Shown: positions 24,201-35,650 of the stretch, piece by piece
Layout of the letters: every line of letters begins with the position of its first letter
Numbering within the stretch: position 1 is the stretch's first letter
Origin: Xylogone sp. PMI_703
Lineage: Eukaryota; Ascomycota; Leotiomycetes
Direction: 5' to 3'
Length of the DNA stretch: 64,000 bases
Assembly (NCBI GenBank): GCA_021399445.1
Contig: JAJTUQ010000007.1
Coordinates: forward strand, 1,116,001 to 1,180,000
Position numbers and translations under genes: made by a program
The notes under the pieces: generated by a model
Seen by the model: the letters and a program-made list of their open reading frames with translations, nothing else
Databases searched by the model: none
Told to the model about the DNA's origin: nothing

Positions 24201-27200
24201 GTCATCGTCCTTCTGGGTTGGACTCGAAAATCATGGCCTCAAAAGGCTACGGTCATGCTACGGACTGTTGGCTTTAAGAAATAGGATCTGCACTTGCGAA
24301 ATCCTATGTCTGAGTGCACTATGACGCCCCTTCGTTTGGAGTAACCCCCAATTGAAGGACGCATGTGCCGCGGCACTCAACCCACAATAATGTCAAGGTA
24401 GCAGTCATCGTTATTGCAGTACCGGTACACTAACATTATTGTACAGTAGGATACGCCGATTCTCTGCGAGACTTCAATACTGTAATGTCACCTAGATCTA
24501 GACTTGGAAGATCATCGACAGCCAAATTCCGGACCAGAGGAAAAGTTGTCAGGCAATACGCTGTGCCAGCGCCCCCAAAGAGCAAGAGAGTGTAACCACA
24601 AAAACTAGGCTTTTCGAATGTACACAGTAATGTGACTACTCGTGAGACTAGAGCTACCTTATCGGGAGAGCAGCGCCCATCAGGAATTTTGTCGTCCTTG
24701 ATACCAGCAAGTCAAGTCCATCAGCACCCAGCGCCAGACCGACTGTGCTTCAGGCCCGCATTTGTCTGACGCCACAGCTAAGGACACCAGTTCATCCGCT
24801 CTCAGCTAATTAGTACAGTACCGTATGACGCTTTGGGAATGACAGCTGTATGTCTCGGGAACCTTGCTCCAATAGCGGCCCAAGCGATCCGGTCCGTCAA
24901 CTCCAGCCGAGATCATTGGCAAGCACCCCCTATTAATACTCTTCATTGCGGTACCGTGCTGCATTACGTAGAGCACGTTTCTCCACGAGAAGCACTGTTG
25001 GTGCATGATTTGCAATTGGCTTGCTTTTGGCATGAAAGTGCAGCTGCCGTACTCATTCGGTGGCATCGCTTCTCCAGCATCCCAACCCGTTTCTGGCCAG
25101 ACCGCAACCGCCATCGGTCGCAACACCATGGTCCTTGAATTGAATCAGTAAAAATCAAGAAGTGAGACAACCATATCACTCGGAGAAACCACTGCATCGA
25201 CAGCTGCTCTAGGGCGTCCTCTTTGAGAGAGGATCGACATGCGCGCCAGCCCTGCTAGAAGCATGGGTGATCGCGCTGTGGGTTGCCCGAACTAGATCTG
25301 GCGACCCAGGCAAGTCCAGTGAGCGCAAGATGTCCTGATGGGGAACAGGAGAGACCCCTGTGGGTAAGATTCTGGAAAGGCCAGAAACGCTAGAAACATG
25401 GCGTGCCCGAAGATAAGAGTCACCAGCGCGGGATTGAAGAAAAGCTCCACGGAGAAAGTGAGACAATGATGATCCACAGGAGCCACTTTTCAACGACCTT
25501 GCTGCTCTGCGCACCGGGACGAGATTCGAGGCCCAATATCAGACAACATGAAACGCTTCGCGAACTTTGATTAGCAGGCTGCTCCCTTTAGGGCTACCTC
25601 ATGTGGCTCTCACGGGCACGACTTCCCGATCGAGGAGCCCTGACATACCGGACCATGGTAGGATGTGGTAAACCTGGTCCTAGGCTGCTCCACCACGGCG
25701 TACGCGCTGCGTGCTTGACTGCTTGAGTCGTCCACAACAGGCAAAGGGCCTGCGCACATGTCGATATCCTCGCAGGTCAGATCTCACCTCCTCCACACAG
25801 ACACGCTCCCCACAGAAAAAAGAGCCGTCATCATGCTGCTGGGAGGAGGACCTGCCTTTCACCAACGGGCAACTGATAGGCACATTACTGTGTGCAGCTT
25901 GGAGGACCTCTCCTACTCTACTGTAGTGTACTGTATTGCACTGCACGTTCTGGATCGGCAATGGTTGATGGAGGGAGGCGCGCTGCCTCGACTGGATTTT
26001 CCGTCTGATGCGTGGGCACATGGCTCTGCCGGGCCTGCTCCACAGACAAGCACAGCGCAGTACTTACCGCGCTCAGCCAGGGCCTTTCTGCTTCCGAGCT
26101 AAGGGGACAGCCTTAAAAACGCCAGGCAAAAGCAAAGCTACAGCGCATTGCGGTTGTGCCCGCCCGTCGTTGCGGATCGGTGTGTGCAGCGGCGTGGTTG
26201 GAGCGTGTACGAAGGTTTTCCCTGCCCCCAGCAAAAGCAAAAGTGCAAAAATAAGGGCCCCAATGATAGGCTATGGCACTCCTGGAAACCCGTTGTGACC
26301 CGCTATCGACGACGGCTCTTGAGCCCCCAGTGGCCCCCTACCAATACTCTTCTTTGACTGCAACAGTACCTACTCCGTCATTACAATACCACAATACGCA
26401 AAATTACCGTACCGTACCAGCGCTGGGAAGCATCTTTGGGGCCTAATCCCCCAACTGAAGACTGTTGCCTGGCCTGAAGCTTAACATGGCCCGTTATAGG
26501 CCCCAACCGCACCCCGAATCTCGCTTGCAGCGGCACAGAAGGGCACCGTCGTACGATGCTCATCTGTCACGGCCATCATGCACTCATCTCTCATCTCGCG
26601 GGGGCCTGCGTCCCTTTCCGACGGGCCCTCCTCCTGCAACCAGCATGATTCCCGAGCGCTGTCGGCAATCTTCTTACTGTACAGTGCCCTCGGCCAAGCA
26701 CTGGAAAAAGGGAGCGCGCAGGCAGCCGATCGGCTTCCCATCAACCACCGCCGGCTGGATCACTCAACTCACGGAGGGTGTAAGCCAGCACGGCAAATCA
26801 GCTGGTTAACCTCGTGCTCCCGCTGCCTGACCTGCCAAAAAGTCTTGTGCGATTTCGCATCGGCCGATCGGCTGCATGAAGGTAATTAGTTGCACGGAGT
26901 ACTGAGCCAGACTGCGCAGGAGAAGTGCCCGGCACCGCAGCGTCAGCGTACGGGGAAATTCAATTCAACTTAACCAACAGAGCGACCGGCATCTTACATT
27001 GCAGTGCAGCTATTACCGTTCCAGCGCGACCTGGCCCGTCGCCAGCAGCAGCAGCAGCAGTTATGACGCCGGCCACATGGTTTGACGGAACATGCCTTGG
27101 CATCTGGTCTTACAAGAACTATGCTTACTGTGTACGCGCGAGTCCCGAGCGCCCGCCCAGGCCCACTGCTGAGCAGAACCTAACTGTCGGTACGGGCGGA

Positions 27201-27398
27201 TCTCGCCCAGACCAGTGCGCTGGCGCTCTGCGAGGTTGCAGTCTCCGGCGGGCTCTGGCGGGCTGTTACAGCGCTGTGTCAAGGGCCAACAAGGAAGCGC
27301 GATCTCAACAACCAGCAGGGGGCAAAGAACGAAAAGCGCAGAAGACGACCGCGTCATAAACCGTTCCTTGCAAGCATATAATACTCGCTATTATGCTT

Positions 27399-27462
27399 GA
27401 TATGTGTGTTTGTGTGTGTGTGTCCGTACCGGTATGTGTGTCTGTGTGTATGCGCGTGGGCT
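27399..27462. repeat. TG-rich microsatellite
   Basis: Imperfect (TG)n tract with tgtgtgtttgtgtgtgtgtg, interrupted by a gtaccggta word and continuing as tatgtgtgtctgtgtgtatg. It lies inside the motif-rich desert. Confidence 0.75.
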
Positions 27463-30289
27463 GTTGAGCCCTGGCAGCAGCAACAGAGCATGCAAGTCAG
27501 TGTTATGCACGGGCGGTGCATAACTGTCGATATTACTTTTAGAACGGCCTGTGGGTTTGCGCTGCTGGGTGCTGATGGCCCTGAAGGCCCTGAAGCCTGG
27601 GCCCCACGCCAGTGCGACCAGCTGACGCCACGGCCTGGTTGTGCTCCCTCGCATTTTCTGGAACGGCATTGGTCCTGGGCTTCCAGCGCCTGAGGCCAAC
27701 GTTAAAATCGCCTTGCCGGTGGCTTTTTTAAACAGTGCGATCTGGCGCCGGGCGTGCTACTCAGCAAAATCTCACTAGGCATATTTGCCGTTTTGGCAGG
27801 CGCTGCCAGGGCTGGAATATCTACGGGGATTTCTCCGTTCGCGGGTTGGACTGCTTTTCTCTGGGTAGAGACATTTGGCGTTTAAGGCTGGGACCCGGAG
27901 ATTGACCTCGTCATGGAGCAGATACGAGAGGGAATTACCTCCATCTGCGGAGTACTGTATCCATCGATCCATCCACTGCTGATTCCCATTCTTCGGTCAT
28001 CTCAAGTGGTTTAGCTCTGTTCAAATCACAAGACAATGTGTGGATTGCCTTGCTCCGGGCTCGTAAAAGGGCTTGCCGCTAATCTCACACAACGCAAGTC
28101 AAAGTGGAGACCGTTTTTCTTCGAAGAAAGGGCGCGGCTTCTACCGCTACTTGGGCGAAGGAGAGCCACTACTGCACATGTTCTTGAGAAGGGAATGATC
28201 GATCAAACCGCATATCCTATCTACCACGGACACGTCGCCAGGGTTCGAGTACACAGTACGACACCACACGATATCGCCCAAGGAGGAAAGCAATCAATGC
28301 GGTACCGGAGGTCTAGAAGAAACACAGCGGGATCGCACAATATCGGAAGGATAGGTCGATTCGCACACCTCTCGGTCTGGTCCTGGGAACATCGAAACGC
28401 ACCACATGCATAGCCTCATCGAGCATATGATCACGGTCGCGTATCTGGCTATCTGAGATCCCTGAAACCCTACATCTCGATCCTTCGTTGGATTTCCCCT
28501 CTCGACTCCTCGGTATTGCGAAACCCCCCGTCTCGAGGTACCGGCGATTTTCTTGCCTCCGTTGGTTGGGGGTTTCCCCGTATTACTGCACTGTACGCGT
28601 ATCTGATCTGACCAGGCGTGCTAGGCTCCCCCCTTTCCAGCTCTCTTCCCCAGCCGCAGGGCAAAAAACGTCGCAAATTGCAGATCCAGGTTCCAGACGT
28701 CGAAGCACCTTGCGGCGGTTGTTGCCTTTCTTTGTATCCTGCAGCGCCATCAGGGGAGGCTGATTGGCACCGGAGCAGCTTTAGCTGGAGACCTTACTGT
28801 AGCTAAACAACTGCAAAATCCTACACTGCGCTCTGATGATTTTTTCCCTGCTCGTGGACTCTAAACCCAAACCGGCCGCCATCTCGAGTTTTAGTGCGTA
28901 AACCGAATGTGACAGGCACACATCCTTCCCTCCTCGAGGCAGCCCAGCCTGCGGGGGGAGGGAAGCAGGAAAGAGCGAGTTCCGTTTCGGGTGGAATGTT
29001 CGTCTCCATCCATCGATTGTGGCATTACTGTGTATCGATTCATCCATCCACCACATCAATCCTACCCCATCATTGCTCATCTCACCTCAACCGGACAGAT
29101 ACAGTGGCCCGTACCGTACTTGAGATCGAAGGAGCAAGACAAGTCGGGGAGGATAATGTCTAGTGTGTGACCTGACAGCTCATGTGGGGCATCAAGGCAA
29201 TTGCCATCTATCATCTCTCACCTTTCGTCTTATTATTATCTCTTCTCTATCGACTTCCCTTTTCTGCACTTTTCCCGCGGGGAAGTCGAGTGATTGGTGC
29301 GCCGGGTAATATTTTCACTTGGAAAGCGCGATACTTTTCCTCGTATCAGATCTCATGCTTATGATGACCTACATCTCCCCGCCGTCGTGACTAAATTGGT
29401 TCTGCATGCATTCTGTTTTTTTTTTCAACCTCGTGGAATTGGAATTGGAACTGGCAACAAACCTCTTCTTCGCTCACCGATTTACCGTACTGTGCATGGA
29501 CGCTGTAAGTACTCACGTACCGGTCTAGAAAATGCGACTGCATCGCCGCATATACACACCACCGGCGCGGCGCCTGCGATCTTTTGTTTGTCCGCTCGAA
29601 TCTCGATCGCGATCTTGCCCCTGGGCCTGGACGGATCAGATCTCGAGATGGTACTTCATGTTGGTGGCTGCGCGATTTACCGTGCCATCCCTCCTGTAGG
29701 GTTTATTGCGATGTTCTCTGCTGTCACGCTGTAACGCTGGACAGGAGACCGTGTCTGTCGCCGGTCCGGTCCGACAGTGTATCTCTTCCTTTTGTTTTTT
29801 ATTTTTATTTTTTCATCTGATTATCATGTCGGTCTCCTGCTATTTCTGTCACATTTGCTCCTCTCCCCTCCTTTTTCATCATTTCATCACATACTACTGC
29901 ATCCGGGTTAACCTTCTCCCACCACCACCCAATACTGCGCCGCACCACACCGTTACGAAGCTACCCAATCTCTTTTCTACTGTGGTATCCTTCTCCAACT
30001 TCTCCAATTTCCTTGCTTTTTCCTGGGTTGGTCTTCTACGGCCACAACCTCCCATGATGAAGCCCAAGCAGGCCTAGGCTAGGATTGCTTCTCTTCCTTT
30101 TTGCGACTTGTCACATTTGCGTCATTTTTTTTGCTTTCTTGTTTTCCATATTTCTTCAGATCAACGCTGAACTTGTGCTCAACCACAGGCGATTTCCTGG
30201 TTCATTTTGCCTGCCTCCTGTTAGTCGTGGGGGCGTAATTGCTGCACAGTTTGCACTCTAGGCTGTCATGCAATGTCTCTCGCTCTCCT

Positions 30290-30314
30290 GTGTATGTATG
30301 TATGTATGTGCGTG
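30290..30314. repeat. GTAT tetranucleotide repeat
   Basis: About four to five units of gtat (gtatgtatgtatgtatgt) in a pyrimidine-rich setting on the plus strand. Confidence 0.7.
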
Positions 30315-33121
30315 TCTCAGTTTCACACCGATTCGATGGCTGTTATTTTCTTCTTTTTCTTTTCGTTGGTAAGGAGAGTGGTTATCGTGCACTGGCCAAT
30401 CAGCATCGCGGAACTCGGAGTCCGCTCAGCTCTGGCGGGGTGCCGGGGCTGGCTGGCTTTGCGGATCCGGCGGATTCAGGCACCTTCAGCTCTCCGAACT
30501 GATCCAGCGTGTTAGCTACAAGAGCCGGATTGCCCTCATGACAGGGAATGAGCCTGCTAACCAGGCACGAAATCTACTGTGGTAAGGGGAGAGGGGATGC
30601 TGGAGAAGAGCTAGAGTCGATGGTAAAAAAGCCACCGAGATCGAATGTCTCTTGTCTTTTCCATGTTTGGATGGCTGCACATGCTTCCGATCTGGTTCTT
30701 ACCGGTACGGGTACTTTTATTGGGTCTCCATTACCGTACTAGGTGATGGGCTATTGCTCCTTTGCCGAATGTGTACAGCAGAGTCCCCACATCTGCTGTC
30801 CTTTCTCTGTCTCTCTGCGTGTTTCTCTCTCCAAGCGTTGCATATGTCTCAGTTTCTCTACGCAAAGCATTGACTTTCCACATTTCTTGAGCTTTTTCAC
30901 TCAAGGACGGACGGATAACCGAAAGCGAGCGGGTCGTCTCCGAATGCCGAGTTAGGCTTAAGCCAGCCACTCATGCTCATCCGGCATTTGTGAATCTCGA
31001 TGTCATATGTCTCATCTGGGACTATTGATCTCCCACCGTGCTGATTTTTGGGTCCGAGATCTTGATCTGGGCGGGTGGGCTTACTTAGTGGATGTCTCGG
31101 TGTGAATATTTGGTTCAGGCTGGGGGCCATATCGCCGTCAACACTTGCTTGTTTCGCTCTCCTGTCTCTTGGCCTCCTCACCTCAACGATGTCTGGGATC
31201 AAAGTGGCTAGAAGTCATGCTTAAGACTCGATCACGATGGAAATTTCGAATAAAGCTATGTTTCTAAGTCATACGGAGATTACGGTAGGTCATCGGCCGC
31301 GTTAGCTTGCTTACCGCGTCATAGCGCGAAAACATAGAGCTGGCTTGGACTTCCGAGAATAACTGGAAGGATTGACCCTCTTGCTTTAGTGAACAATAGA
31401 GGAGTTGCTGAGGGATTTTTCAACTTCATGGCATTAGCTTATTGGGTGTTTGCTTTGACCATGAAAGCATCACGTTTTAATCTACTATGAAGCTATATGC
31501 CTCGCCTCTCGGTTTTATTTATTTCATTCCACATCTTCTTTAGCACCTACACCGGTTTCCTTTTTTGCTTTTCTCCTCCCGGTTACCAGCTCGATGGGAA
31601 CGAACTGGTGGGCTGTTTCTCTTTTAGATCTCCTTCCCGTCTTGATGTGTTCAGCCTTGACGTGAGTGGCACACGCCTGCACGGGATAGATCCTGATGGT
31701 AGGAATCTAGGTCATGGAGATTTAGAAGGTCCAAAGAAAGTAGTGGGGCTGAAAAGAATGAACTACCATGTCTCATTCCGGAAAATCGGAAGCCTACCAA
31801 AGACCTACACCTAATATACTCCCTAGCCGACGGCTTCCTATGAGGGACCCAGATTGGTTCCCATGGAGATGGTTAGCTTGTTCCTTAGTCTCTGGGTAGA
31901 GACACGGGAAGTCACCGAATGGCGTACATTGATGCTATTCACAATAGCGGGATAACCTTTCCCCCTTTCCTCAAGGTGAGACATTTCCAGATTGTCACAT
32001 CTCATGATTTGTTTGTCTCTGAAAAGTCTACATGACCCTGTGTGGAGTGTAGTGGGGTAAGAGTGGAGCGCGGAATATGGCAGGCTTGGTTTTAAGTTCA
32101 GATCGAGAAGGATCTAAGAAGCCCCTCTTGTGCTTCCATTCCAGGATCAGGGGTCATAGGGGGCACTCCCTAAGTGCCTCTTCTCTTCTCTCTGTTCCGT
32201 TCCCGCCACGTATCTGCGTCCATTATTCTTTGCTCAGACAAGCTCTTGCCTTTGTTTCTCTTCACATCGCATCTTCACTGAGCTGGTTTTTCAGCTCCGC
32301 TAGGACATTGCGTGTTTTGGATAGGTCACCGTGGCTGGTTTTCTCCTTATGACTTTGTCCGGTAGGGAAAGACTCTGCACAAGCCATTAGGCACAATTGG
32401 ATTACTCCAAAGAACCCCTATCCACCCTGGCCATACCAAGAGCATAATCTCTACTAGTTCTATGCACTCCTCTCAAATCCCCCGAGGTTGGGATATGCGC
32501 ATGATCGAGAAGAAAGATAGCAGTCAATGGGAGATGACGCAATCTCCGTGGCCCAGAGTCTTGGTGTCTGGCACATGGCGCTGTCGACGGCTCGGGAATA
32601 TTGTGGAGCACTGAGATTATGCCTCGTTGTGCATCCCGTGTTGAATTTTGGTTCCCCTGATGGGTCCTCATATAAAATAAGCAGACACTTGGCTTGCACT
32701 CTGTCCCCACGGATCCATATGTGGCTTATCAAGAAGTGGACGGTCTGTGAGGAGTTGACGCCGTCTGGATAGTGCTTAGTTGCCAATTTCTTGAGGTACT
32801 CCTTTGACATGCAGGTCTCTATTGTACACTCCTCACTAGTATGTACTTTCGACAAGACACTACCTACTTCACCTTCCACTATGGGTTACATATAAGCCGA
32901 TCATCCTCCACACGATTAATTAACTCTATGGATAAGGACTCTTCCAGCCCGTATGCAGTGGAATAAGAAGCTAATGCTGTGGCATTCTCACCAGATCTTT
33001 AGGCACCTTGGGACAAAGCTAACAACTCATGGGATCCCGTCCCGGGAAAACATGCTAAAAGCTACTTTTCCCCACTTATGCATCCCATCCGCTAATCCTT
33101 CGCTTCCAGAGTCCCAGAGCC

Positions 33122-33718
33122 ATGGCTTCGAGTCTGTTTTTCCAGCCCCCGAGCCCAAACCCATCGAGATCTTCCCGTCGCAAGTTCTGGGTGAACCAAC
33201 CCAACGACACTACGGTAGACTACGATAGGCGAAGTCAAAGTTATTTGCAGTGGTACACTACTACTCGGGGCGAAGGAGATCTAGTGAGCGCCCAAGGTCT
33301 CAGGGTCTCGGTAGTTGGCCATTATGTAAACTGCCGTGGGCTCTTCGCAAGCCATTCCCTTCCGGCACATCAACAGAACAATAATTTTCATTGTATTTGG
33401 GATATCCCGCATTGGAGAATACTTTGTCCCTGTGGTTATGCATGTGTGTGGCTTCCCGGTAAATACCGCATCTCGAAATCTGAGACATTGGACCTTCGTA
33501 CATGCATGATGCTGCACCTGGACGGGCTGGATCTTTTCTCTTCTCCTCAAAGAGTCCCTTCTAATCCGATGTACCCGCCCTTTTCCCCGTCCTTCCTGGT
33601 GAGGGGCAATATGGCATCCAAGCAAAGAGTTGGGTGGGTTGCAGGGAGCGGACAATACCATAGGGGAGACGGGATCGTGCACACCATACTTGCATATAGT
33701 TATGCAGTGAGGTGGTGA
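33122..33718 (+). CDS. orphan open frame, 198 aa, doubtful
   Basis: A single uninterrupted frame of 198 codons begins at an ATG in good context (gagccATGGC). The N-terminus reads MASSLFFQPPSPNPSRSSRR, and the middle has NDTTVDYDRRSQSYLQWY. I recognise no domain, signal peptide or membrane segment. A second frame is open across much of the same DNA, and a TACGGTA word lies inside, so it may be a chance frame in the desert. In favour are its length and the start context, and the pyrimidine-rich plus-strand tracts 3-4 kb upstream could belong to a plus-strand transcript. I regard it as hypothetical with low confidence. Confidence 0.2.
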   Translation: MASSLFFQPPSPNPSRSSRRKFWVNQPNDTTVDYDRRSQSYLQWYTTTRGEGDLVSAQGLRVSVVGHYVNCRGLFASHSLPAHQQNNNFHCIWDIPHWRILCPCGYACVWLPGKYRISKSETLDLRTCMMLHLDGLDLFSSPQRVPSNPMYPPFSPSFLVRGNMASKQRVGWVAGSGQYHRGDGIVHTILAYSYAVRW

Positions 33719-35650
33719 GATCGTATGATCAGTGTGGAGATAAGCTATTTCTCCTCTTTCTTAACTACTGTGTTATAGGTAGGGCAACTCTCTGATGATG
33801 ATGACACATCGAGGTAAGGAGGTACTGCCCATATGTGGTAAATGCTGAAAGCTGTGGAGGGTAGTGTATCCTTGTAGCATAATAAGAGTGTCCTTATAGA
33901 CTACTAAGCGGAGAAAAAGAACAGATTTATCTTCGTCAAAGTTTGTTTTTGAGTTCATCTGACAGAAGTACCGGTATCAGGCTTTCAACCTAATCAGCAT
34001 TATTGGAAGTTCGGTCCCTTATCTCATTAAAGATTCACACGCATACATATATGTATGTGTATCTATCTGTATGTGAATGTACTAAAGTCGCTAATAAACG
34101 GCATACGCAAGTAACCTACAGAGGTACAGTAAGCAAATGTGCCGTTATATTATCATATTATATCTCATATAACACCCGCATAGCACAGCACAGTGCGACA
34201 CAGTACAGCACAATAGTCAACACATCCAAAGCCAACTACGTCAAATATAAAAGCTTTCTTTTAAGGAAAATAAAAATTTATAATAGAAATTCCAAAGAAT
34301 AAAAGCAAAAATACGGAAAGTGAAAGCGGAAAAGCAAAAACAAGAGCATCCGGTAAACGAGCAAGCGAGAGACAACGCAGGCATTTGCATCTGCATTTGT
34401 ATTCAATGTATCTTATATCATTTTGGGAAAGAAAATAAAATAGAAGAAGGGCTTTTTCTCTGTGCTGTACTTACTGTTCGTTCTTGGGTATGTATTGTGT
34501 GCTGCTGCGTGGGATGGATGGATGTTAGGTATTGTAGGTACCGTGATGGGTAGGTTGATACAGATAAGAGTGTGTTGTGATATGAGGCTTGGTGTGAGGA
34601 GGTGAAGGAATAAGAAAGATTGATATCCGAGAGGGTGTTTGTGGGAATTGGTAACCTGGGCAGGAGAGGTAGTTTGAGTGTGATACGTGTATAATCTTTT
34701 CTTAAGACACTTCGTGAGGTCTTTCTCTCTCTTGAAGTACGAGGTGGGAAGCTGCTTAAGCCTCTTGTCAGGGACATATTAAGTTCTCGCTTTGCTGGTG
34801 GTTGGAGAAAGGCAAGAAAATATTAAATGGATTTATAAAGAATTTATTTATTCTAAGCTCAGATGGAAGTTGATTCGATTATAGTCCTTTCGGTTTGGCC
34901 GATTTGGTGGTGTGAAAAAGATACAAAAAACGAGTTGGACTCATCAGGACGCTGATTCTGTGAATACAAAATGAAATGAGGTTTATAGGATAGGTGAAGG
35001 TACGGAGCCGATAAGTGACTATGGGATCAATTAGGAGATAATAAGTGAATCATATTCAGTATACTATGATATATGAGAATAAATAGATACCACCGTATTC
35101 ACACTGCCTCCTTTTCAACCTCCGCATATCTGACTCGCTCAATCATCTTGTAGGCAATTAGACATAAACTAGACGATTAGATCGTGTAGATAAAGAGCTA
35201 CACAGGAAGTGTGCGACAAATAATCCAAGAATGAGTCGAGACGCATGCACCAACAGACATCTGGCTATCCCGTATTTCCTGACATGAACGTATATAGAAG
35301 GGCCATATGAACAGCTTTTCCCGATAAACGAAAACACTGCTCATAACAGACAAGACTCTTGAACTTTTACACATTAACTAGGAAAACGCTTGAGTTGTCT
35401 CTCCAGAACTTTGTAAAAGGTAGATCCCCGTATACCAAAACCAAGCCAACACAGACGCTGCAAATCAAAGAAAACAACCCAAGAAGAGCGTGAGCCGGTC
35501 TCTGCAAGTCATCTTTTTACTTTCGCTCCCCGCCTTATCCTATTCACACCTATTCACAGAAAAGGAAACACGAGATTTTTCGCACAGGTTACCGAACATA
35601 TTGAGGAACAAAGGAAAGCGTGAAAAGAGATTGCCTCCCCGAAATTTTTG
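33719..35650. other. intergenic, AT-richer than the preceding desert
   Basis: No coding support. It contains an alternating purine-pyrimidine patch at 34036-34075 (catacatatatgtatgtg), one TACAGTA at 34125, and the 3' flank of the caspase-like gene. Composition shifts here from the G+C-richer desert to AT-rich DNA. Confidence 0.4.

Larger units (their letters stand above)
17662..33121. other. 15-kb gene desert upstream of the GATA regulator
   Basis: I find no supportable gene here. Many open frames of 60-255 codons exist on both strands, but they overlap each other, lack family motifs, have random-looking composition and show no consistent exon chain. The DNA looks richer in G+C than other intergenic parts of the window. 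It carries simple-sequence tracts (near 18180, 27400, 30300), pyrimidine-rich tracts on the plus strand between 29200 and 30350, and a dense set of TACNGTA words. The likely content is the very long promoter and 5' leader of the GATA gene, possibly with noncoding transcripts. Confidence 0.45.
18845..33217. promoter_or_regulatory. cluster of TACCGTA / TACNGTA motifs
   Basis: By eye the exact 7-mer TACCGTA (or its complement TACGGTA) starts at 20487, 21468, 22203, 22746, 24819, 26405, 26410, 29112, 29483, 30732, 31281 and 33211. The related dyads TACAGTA/TACTGTA start at 18845, 22585, 23720, 24442, 24478, 24814, 25919, 25929, 26675 and 28795. The 10-nt palindrome GTACCGGTAC occurs at 24419-24428. 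Elsewhere in the window I found only two TACCGTA copies (62244, inside the GST gene, and 63850). For a 7-mer counted on both strands, one to two copies would be expected in 13 kb. It may be a transcription-factor site or a compositional quirk; I know no factor that binds it. Confidence 0.5.

Noticed and set aside
32460..32879. 139-codon minus-strand frame (SKVHTSEECTIETC...)
   Set aside because: It begins at a GTG with no usable ATG, no family motif and no exon continuation; left out as a gene.
34036..34075. Alternating purine-pyrimidine tract as an origin or Z-DNA element
   Set aside because: Short and imperfect; nothing else nearby supports a special role.
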